Positions 15,973 through 20,603 of a DNA stretch of 20,603 nucleotides are shown one piece after another; positions within the stretch are counted from its first letter, which is position 1, and each line of letters opens with the position of its first letter. The notes under the pieces were generated by a model that made no database searches, had not been told where the DNA came from, and saw only the letters and a program-made list of their open reading frames with translations. This DNA comes from Proteobacteria bacterium UBA1278. Its GTDB lineage: Bacteria; Pseudomonadota; Gammaproteobacteria; Comchoanobacterales; Comchoanobacteraceae. Position numbers and translations under genes: made by a program. The DNA lies in the NCBI GenBank assembly GCA_002308435.1, contig DBUY01000026.1, forward strand, positions 9,641 through 30,243, given 5' to 3'.

Positions 15973-17580
15973 ATGCGAAATACAAACAAACAACCTGGGC
16001 TACTCTCAATCTTTTCATTCAGCAATATCGTGAAGCTGTTTAGCAGAGTCCAAACAGGATACTCCGATACCTACAGATTCCTTGACAAACTGTTGTATCC
16101 ACTGAAATGGCTGGGTTCGGTACTGAACTGGCTATTCGAAATCTTGGTCTCAGGTACAGTAGGTCTTTTCGCTATGTGCCTAATCGAATTGAACAAGTTA
16201 GGTGTCGCCTTTCTCGAAATTTGGATCCAGTCGTACACAGCTTTGTACACAAAAGGTTCGATTATGGCGGGTCTCCCTTATAAGAAAGAAATTGATTCAG
16301 ACTATCAGGCTCAAAGTGAAATCGAAGATGTATTTAAACCTCTCTTTGTTGCCCTGGGGTCATTGATCTTCTCCTCACAAAAACTCATCTCGTATCTAAC
16401 TTGGTTTGTATTGGATAGCGCTTGCTCAATGGCTATACACATCCTTACGATACCTGGAACGGCACTCTATTTGTCTGCCGTGCTGATTAAAGAAATCACT
16501 CAAGGTATTGCTAGCGGAATTATTTCTGGGTATGAACTTTGCGCCAACATGATAAGCGCTTTGGTTAAGCCGGACACTCGTACAAGCCTTCATAAGACGC
16601 GGCAAGGAAAAAGATCAGGAAAACATGTCGTTGTCGAGGAGAGTGACCTAGCGGAGTATGAACCACTCAATGATCAGGGCGAAATCAATCTACTTGATCT
16701 TAATCTTCAAGGCGACTCTATTGGCGCGCTATATACCTGGGTGGAAGATCGGTTCGTAAAAGGCCTCAAAGCAAGATTGACGCAATTTAATTCAGGCTTA
16801 GCAGATGATAAAAAGCTCACATTTTCTGATGGCGATGAAGGTAATCCTGATACATCTACTGAAAACACTACAAGGGTGCTCAAATTCCTCAAGAACCCCT
16901 CACTTGTTGTTATCAGAAGAAATGCAGCAAAAAAATGGATAGATGATGTCCTTCTGCCACTTATCGATAGTGCAACCGACCAAGAGGTCATAGTGTCAGT
17001 GTGCAGAGCTATTATAGAGATTGGTAGAGAGATTGAGTCTCTACTTGATCAACTTGCTGATCATAGAAATAGAGATCGTAGTGGCCAGAAAATTTTTGCA
17101 GAATCGATCATATCAGCTCATGGTGGAAACACTACTGCACATTACACGCGTAGGTCGCTGTATGAATGGTGTGAAGGCTTATTAGAGGAAGTTAATGAAG
17201 CCAACGACGATACTATCAGATATCAAGCGATGCCTATGCCTGATCTAGAGGATCAAGGCGACAACCAACAACTTAGTTCTGAGGAACTTCGTCGCACAAT
17301 TTTAAGTCAACTTATTGATATCCTCTGGGTTGATAAAATAATCGAGTTCGCATATAACAGACAATACCCAGCCTCTGAAACTATGTCTCAAACATATAGC
17401 CCAAGTGTATCTGGTATAGGGTCTCCAGTGCGTGCTAATCAGCTTCAAGGACAGGCAGCGAGCGCGAGCAATCAAGACAATCAACATGGATACGCTGGAT
17501 CTGGTTCGCTCAAGTCTGGCGGATGGCTCAGTATAGCCTCTTGGCTGGAACCAGCAACTGGAAGCAAGTCGTTATACTAA
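15973..17580 (+). CDS. Polytopic membrane protein with helical domain, unknown family
   Basis: A 535-residue protein that I do not recognise. ATG 15973 is chosen because GGAG (15961-15964) lies eight bases before it; the in-frame GTG at 15934 has no such site. The N-terminal 200 residues hold about four to five hydrophobic segments (roughly 45-70, 76-91, 122-145, 147-172, 179-197). A basic stretch (about 200-215, R-Q-G-K-R-S-G-K) marks the likely cytoplasmic side. The C-terminal half is soluble and helical (about 240-470). The last 60 residues are Ser/Gly/Gln-rich, ending with a hydrophobic W-L-S-I-A-S-W-L patch. It follows the 13987 gene on the same strand with its own palindromic leader. 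It is not an annotated transporter type as far as I can see; function unknown. Confidence 0.72.
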   Translation: MRNTNKQPGLLSIFSFSNIVKLFSRVQTGYSDTYRFLDKLLYPLKWLGSVLNWLFEILVSGTVGLFAMCLIELNKLGVAFLEIWIQSYTALYTKGSIMAGLPYKKEIDSDYQAQSEIEDVFKPLFVALGSLIFSSQKLISYLTWFVLDSACSMAIHILTIPGTALYLSAVLIKEITQGIASGIISGYELCANMISALVKPDTRTSLHKTRQGKRSGKHVVVEESDLAEYEPLNDQGEINLLDLNLQGDSIGALYTWVEDRFVKGLKARLTQFNSGLADDKKLTFSDGDEGNPDTSTENTTRVLKFLKNPSLVVIRRNAAKKWIDDVLLPLIDSATDQEVIVSVCRAIIEIGREIESLLDQLADHRNRDRSGQKIFAESIISAHGGNTTAHYTRRSLYEWCEGLLEEVNEANDDTIRYQAMPMPDLEDQGDNQQLSSEELRRTILSQLIDILWVDKIIEFAYNRQYPASETMSQTYSPSVSGIGSPVRANQLQGQAASASNQDNQHGYAGSGSLKSGGWLSIASWLEPATGSKSLY

Positions 17581-17680
17581 TTGATTTTGTTGCAGCTTCT
17601 AAAGTTAGTGTATGGTTTTTCGATGCACTAGACCGACTGAAGATGAAGATCAGATCAGTTGATAGTCATTGATCTAGCGA

Positions 17681-18325
17681 CTATATCGTCAAGCCGATGC
17701 TGTGATCTCCCTCACTATCGTTGTCTGAGTCATCACTGATTTGAAAAATTTCTGAGCGTGTCGCTGATTCGCTCAGTGTGATTTCGTCTAGCGCTGCGCT
17801 CATATCAGTCATGTCTGCAAGGCTACTTAGGCAACTAGATCCACTGCGCTTGGGAAGGCTCTGCGTTGCTGAGCTGAAACTAATCGCAGAATAACGCCCA
17901 CTTAGTATCGGGACAAACCCGAAAGTTGGAGAAGTAATTGGCTTACTGAGAACGGCTTCATCACGCCCTTTTGCTACTGTCGGTGCTGACAAAGACTTTC
18001 TCTCAGTGCGTCTCTCGAAAAAATTAATTTGATTTTTTCCGCTGAAAGCTTCCCGATCTATCATCTCGCATTCATAATCTGGTGATTCGATGTTCGGTGT
18101 TACGTATCCTTGTGTTGTGATGGTTTTATAATCCTCAGGATTGATAATACTGTCATGTCTCGTTTCCGGCTCGGTTATGCCCAAGTCAATGCTTGAGTCA
18201 ATACTCATCGATGTTACCTCACTCACCTGCGTTGGGCTGTCTGTGCTACCAACACTCAGATGTGCTTTTTTTGATTGGCATTCGAGTTCAGCTCTGCTAT
18301 CAATGGCGTTTATTGACCTTTTCAT
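17681..18325 (-). CDS. Ser-rich, probably disordered protein with eukaryote-like linear motifs
   Basis: A 214-residue hydrophilic protein rich in Ser, Thr, Asp and Glu, with no membrane segment, signal peptide or recognised fold. It looks intrinsically disordered, which is unusual for a bacterial cytosolic protein. It contains three Tyr in acidic or Pro-containing context (E-D-Y66-K-T-I, G-Y74-V-T-P, P-D-Y84-E-C-E). It has R109-K-S-L-S113-A-P, like a 14-3-3 site, and near the end I193-F-Q-I followed by S-D-D-S-D-N-D-S-E, like a phospho-SUMO-interacting motif. Such motifs are short and can arise by chance. A good promoter lies upstream, and the gene is divergent from the large membrane-protein gene at 18661 and convergent with the 15973 gene. 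It could be an exported effector; that is inference. Confidence 0.6.
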   Translation of the reverse strand: MKRSINAIDSRAELECQSKKAHLSVGSTDSPTQVSEVTSMSIDSSIDLGITEPETRHDSIINPEDYKTITTQGYVTPNIESPDYECEMIDREAFSGKNQINFFERRTERKSLSAPTVAKGRDEAVLSKPITSPTFGFVPILSGRYSAISFSSATQSLPKRSGSSCLSSLADMTDMSAALDEITLSESATRSEIFQISDDSDNDSEGDHSIGLTI

Positions 18326-18355
18326 CTTTTAACTTTTTTTATTTTTATTGATTAT

Positions 18356-18384
18356 ATTTTATCATTTTATACACATATAATCAA
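18356..18384 (-). promoter_or_regulatory. Promoter of the Ser-rich protein gene
   Basis: On the minus strand TTGATT (18384-18379) and TAAAAT (18361-18356) are spaced by 17 bp; a second -10-like TATAAT overlaps at 18356-18351. The start would be near 18349, giving a leader of about 25 nt. Confidence 0.5.
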
Positions 18385-18603
18385 TTATTAACACTTTCAT
18401 GCCTCAGATAGGATATCAGCAACTCCCTTCTGCATTGATGTTAGACGCGGCCTGCTCTTTGGTGTTACATCACTCTGCTTGATTTGTTGTCCAGTTCTTA
18501 TAACTCGCGCGCATAAATTTTGTTACGAGCGCACTATCTGCGTCACATAGTCCCAGGTGGTTTTATCACATCGATACCTGCTGATTAGGACTCCTCTACT
18601 TTG

Positions 18604-18632
18604 TTGACATCCGGATAAATCGGGGATAGCAT
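18604..18632 (+). promoter_or_regulatory. Promoter of the gene at 18661
   Basis: TTGACA (18604-18609) is a perfect -35 box; TAGCAT (18627-18632) follows after 17 bp and matches 4/6. A start near 18639 gives a leader of about 22 nt. Confidence 0.5.
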
Positions 18633-18660
18633 TAAATATTGCTTTAATATAGATAACATT

Positions 18661-20603
18661 ATGCGTGCAACTTATTTAGATATCATCAACTCAACCTTCG
18701 AGACTGTACAAAACTCGGTTGTGGACTACGTACTGTTCTGTCTACGTGGTGGTGCTGCGACACCCCAAGATAGACATCAGAAATCTTTTGTAGCGCAGCT
18801 CAATGTTGTCCATCCGGCAGTGGATTTTTTTGATCATTTCCAATTTTCTCGTTTGTTGCATTCGCTGTTGATGATTCCCCCGGTCTTTATATCATATATC
18901 TGTTCATTCAATTTCTGGAAATCGCTTTGTCTTACGATAATGTCAGCTGCCACCATATATAGCGCAGTTCCGCTTCTGACTAAGCTTAATATTCCATTCA
19001 TCAACCCAAGTGTTCTCGTATTCATGGCAACTGTACAGCTTGCATATTCACTTTTCTTACATGCACCATTCGATCATAGAAATAGTCTTTTTCTGAAGCT
19101 ACTCACCGCCATTGGTATTTCAGCCTATGCACTGTTTACCATGAGCTCAGGCGCGATCACTGTGAGCCTCTTCGGCATGCTGCACTTTTCAATCATGCCA
19201 CTCACATTAGCCCTGTGTTCCGCCCTCTACATGATCAATGCGCTCTGCTATGCGGTTCATTTCGAAATGCGTGAACGCCCCATTTCTGAAGCAGCTGACT
19301 GGAACGGCTTCATGATTGGGCAAACGAGCTATCTTAATGCTCTACATCGCCGTAGAACTGCAGCGAATAGTCCCAATCGCGACACCATATTCGATACGCA
19401 AGATCCATTGTTTTTTCTTGCTGCGTTTTTATCGAAGACCCTCTCTCCCCGGGTACAATTTTTTCACACACTCTCCCTACCTGCAATGGTTAACAATCTT
19501 CTTCTGATGCTACTACAATTTCGTCGGGATGATTTCGGCAGTGGTGGTCCTGATTTTCAGGATGATGCCCCCTCTGGTGGCAATCATCCAAATACCCACT
19601 CGCTCAATCTCTTCTCTCTATTTTTTGGTCATTGGTCTGGCGGAAATGGTGGCCCTGGTTCTCATGATGATGACCACCCCTACAGTAATAACCGAACGAC
19701 TCAAAAACCCAAGACACCGCAGAATCAGAACATAGATAGAAATGCTCTGACAACTCCCAGTGGTGATCTGTCTTCTCATACGTCTCGTGACAATACACCA
19801 AATACTGATGTTGATTCGCATACACCGTTTCCATTGACTCCAACTCATAAAAATAGTTCAGAAGATCACTTTCGCGGTAGAACTCCAGGGTCTCTGCAGG
19901 ACGCTCAGCGCTCAACCAGTGCGCGTTCTGATCGGTCTGACAGCACGCCTAAAGTCTCAGGGGGTCTTGAGGTTTTCACCTCGCCCATTACAGTCGAAAA
20001 CTTTGACAGTCTCGGTAAGGCTCTGACTGACCACTCTCATTCGCCGTTTGTCGCTCAATTTTTTGAGCAGTTAACTGCGCATCTTGAAAATAGGGCTAAC
20101 CGCAGAACAAATTACGAATCAGTAGTCAATATGCTTGATTTGTCACTTCCCAGTTTGTCTTCATCGCAATTATCTGGGCCGGGTGAAGACGCTCAGCTAG
20201 GCTTGTTCGGGAAAACTGATAGTGATGTTCAAATTATCACGCTTGCTTCTGAGTACCTGCAATCACATAAAAACACCTTCAAATCTGACGTACAGAACAC
20301 CGAAGCTGCTCGTTATTCTCAGGTCCATAAAGAGCTCGTCACGCTAATCGTCACAATTACGAGGTACTGTCATACAAATGATTCTGTTGATCTCGATCCA
20401 ATTGTAGCAATGGTAATGGCGGCCCCGGAAAAAGTGTCTGCTCGGATTTGTCACTACAACAATGATAATTTCCTAAATGATAGTAACGATCCCGCAAAAT
20501 TCTGTTTCTTCGCATTGCTTGCGTACTCTGGCTATCTAGTCAGCGTTCACACGCACAACGATGAACTCCATGCGCACTCATGCTCGAAGCTCAACGCGAT
20601 TTG
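18661..20603 (+). CDS. Polytopic membrane protein with S/T-P-rich linker, 3' partial
   Basis: The frame is open from ATG 18661 to the right edge (647 codons and two bases, no stop), so the gene is cut. An in-frame stop at 18616 and no other start codon before 18661 fix the start, although no clear Shine-Dalgarno sequence is seen. Residues 64-199 hold about five or six membrane segments. Residues 290-340 are Gly/Asp/His-rich. Residues 350-445 are a Ser/Thr/Pro-rich linker with eight S/T-P pairs (T352, T365, T379, T388, T393, T408, T429, S441). From about 445 a soluble, mostly helical region begins and continues off the edge. I recognise no family. The membrane head, disordered linker and helical body recall the proteins at 13987 and 15973. 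It is divergent from the Ser-rich protein gene. Confidence 0.78.
   Translation, partial: MRATYLDIINSTFETVQNSVVDYVLFCLRGGAATPQDRHQKSFVAQLNVVHPAVDFFDHFQFSRLLHSLLMIPPVFISYICSFNFWKSLCLTIMSAATIYSAVPLLTKLNIPFINPSVLVFMATVQLAYSLFLHAPFDHRNSLFLKLLTAIGISAYALFTMSSGAITVSLFGMLHFSIMPLTLALCSALYMINALCYAVHFEMRERPISEAADWNGFMIGQTSYLNALHRRRTAANSPNRDTIFDTQDPLFFLAAFLSKTLSPRVQFFHTLSLPAMVNNLLLMLLQFRRDDFGSGGPDFQDDAPSGGNHPNTHSLNLFSLFFGHWSGGNGGPGSHDDDHPYSNNRTTQKPKTPQNQNIDRNALTTPSGDLSSHTSRDNTPNTDVDSHTPFPLTPTHKNSSEDHFRGRTPGSLQDAQRSTSARSDRSDSTPKVSGGLEVFTSPITVENFDSLGKALTDHSHSPFVAQFFEQLTAHLENRANRRTNYESVVNMLDLSLPSLSSSQLSGPGEDAQLGLFGKTDSDVQIITLASEYLQSHKNTFKSDVQNTEAARYSQVHKELVTLIVTITRYCHTNDSVDLDPIVAMVMAAPEKVSARICHYNNDNFLNDSNDPAKFCFFALLAYSGYLVSVHTHNDELHAHSCSKLNAI

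Larger units (their letters stand above)
18326..18660. other. 335-bp divergent intergenic region
   Basis: No gene is supported here. The left 70 bases are strongly AT-rich and carry the promoter of the minus-strand gene at 17681-18325. The right end carries a promoter for the gene at 18661. The middle (about 18395-18600) shows no clear repeat, RNA or reading frame. Confidence 0.6.

Noticed and set aside
16707..16991. 94-codon minus-strand frame inside the 15973 gene
   Set aside because: It lies opposite a well-supported gene and has no features of its own.
19604..19915. 103-codon minus-strand frame opposite the S/T-P-rich linker of the 18661 gene
   Set aside because: Low-complexity codons on the plus strand create open frames opposite; the plus frame runs on for 647 codons from a good promoter.

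Overview
The window looks like a chromosomal segment of a gammaproteobacterium. It carries an AddA/AddB-like nuclease-helicase pair, a MiaE-type tRNA hydroxylase and a CsiV-like periplasmic protein, a combination that fits gammaproteobacteria. Several large proteins of unknown family, with membrane segments and Ser/Thr/Pro-rich disordered stretches, suggest a host-associated organism. That is an inference from protein style; I cannot name the genus. I see no rRNA, tRNA, CRISPR array, transposase or integrase.

Left part (1-6315) is conserved. An AddB-like PD-(D/E)XK nuclease is cut by the left edge. It overlaps by ATGA an AddA-like UvrD helicase with a C-terminal nuclease domain. miaE then runs on the minus strand and diverges from a csiV-like gene only 34 bp away. 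The best miaE promoter lies inside the csiV signal-peptide codons.

Right part (about 6400-20603) is mostly unrecognised and by eye more AT-rich. It holds a small secreted protein (6493-6891), a membrane protein (7095-7895), a 1186-residue soluble protein (8298-11858), a lone ABC exporter on the minus strand (11984-13759), two adjacent membrane-anchored proteins (13987-15861 and 15973-17580), a Ser-rich disordered protein on the minus strand (17681-18325), and a divergent polytopic membrane protein that runs off the right edge (18661 onward).

The most interesting object is the 1186-residue protein. It has two separate RN-x4-H signatures, each in a helical context like HepT/DUF86 HEPN ribonucleases, followed by TPR-like helices, and no MNT-type antitoxin beside it. 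It may be a large tandem-HEPN RNase or toxin not covered by standard toxin-antitoxin models. Other points of note are a lost catalytic Asp in the AddA-like nuclease, a phospho-motif-rich disordered protein divergent from a polytopic protein with eight S/T-P sites, and several palindromes set against promoter-like elements.
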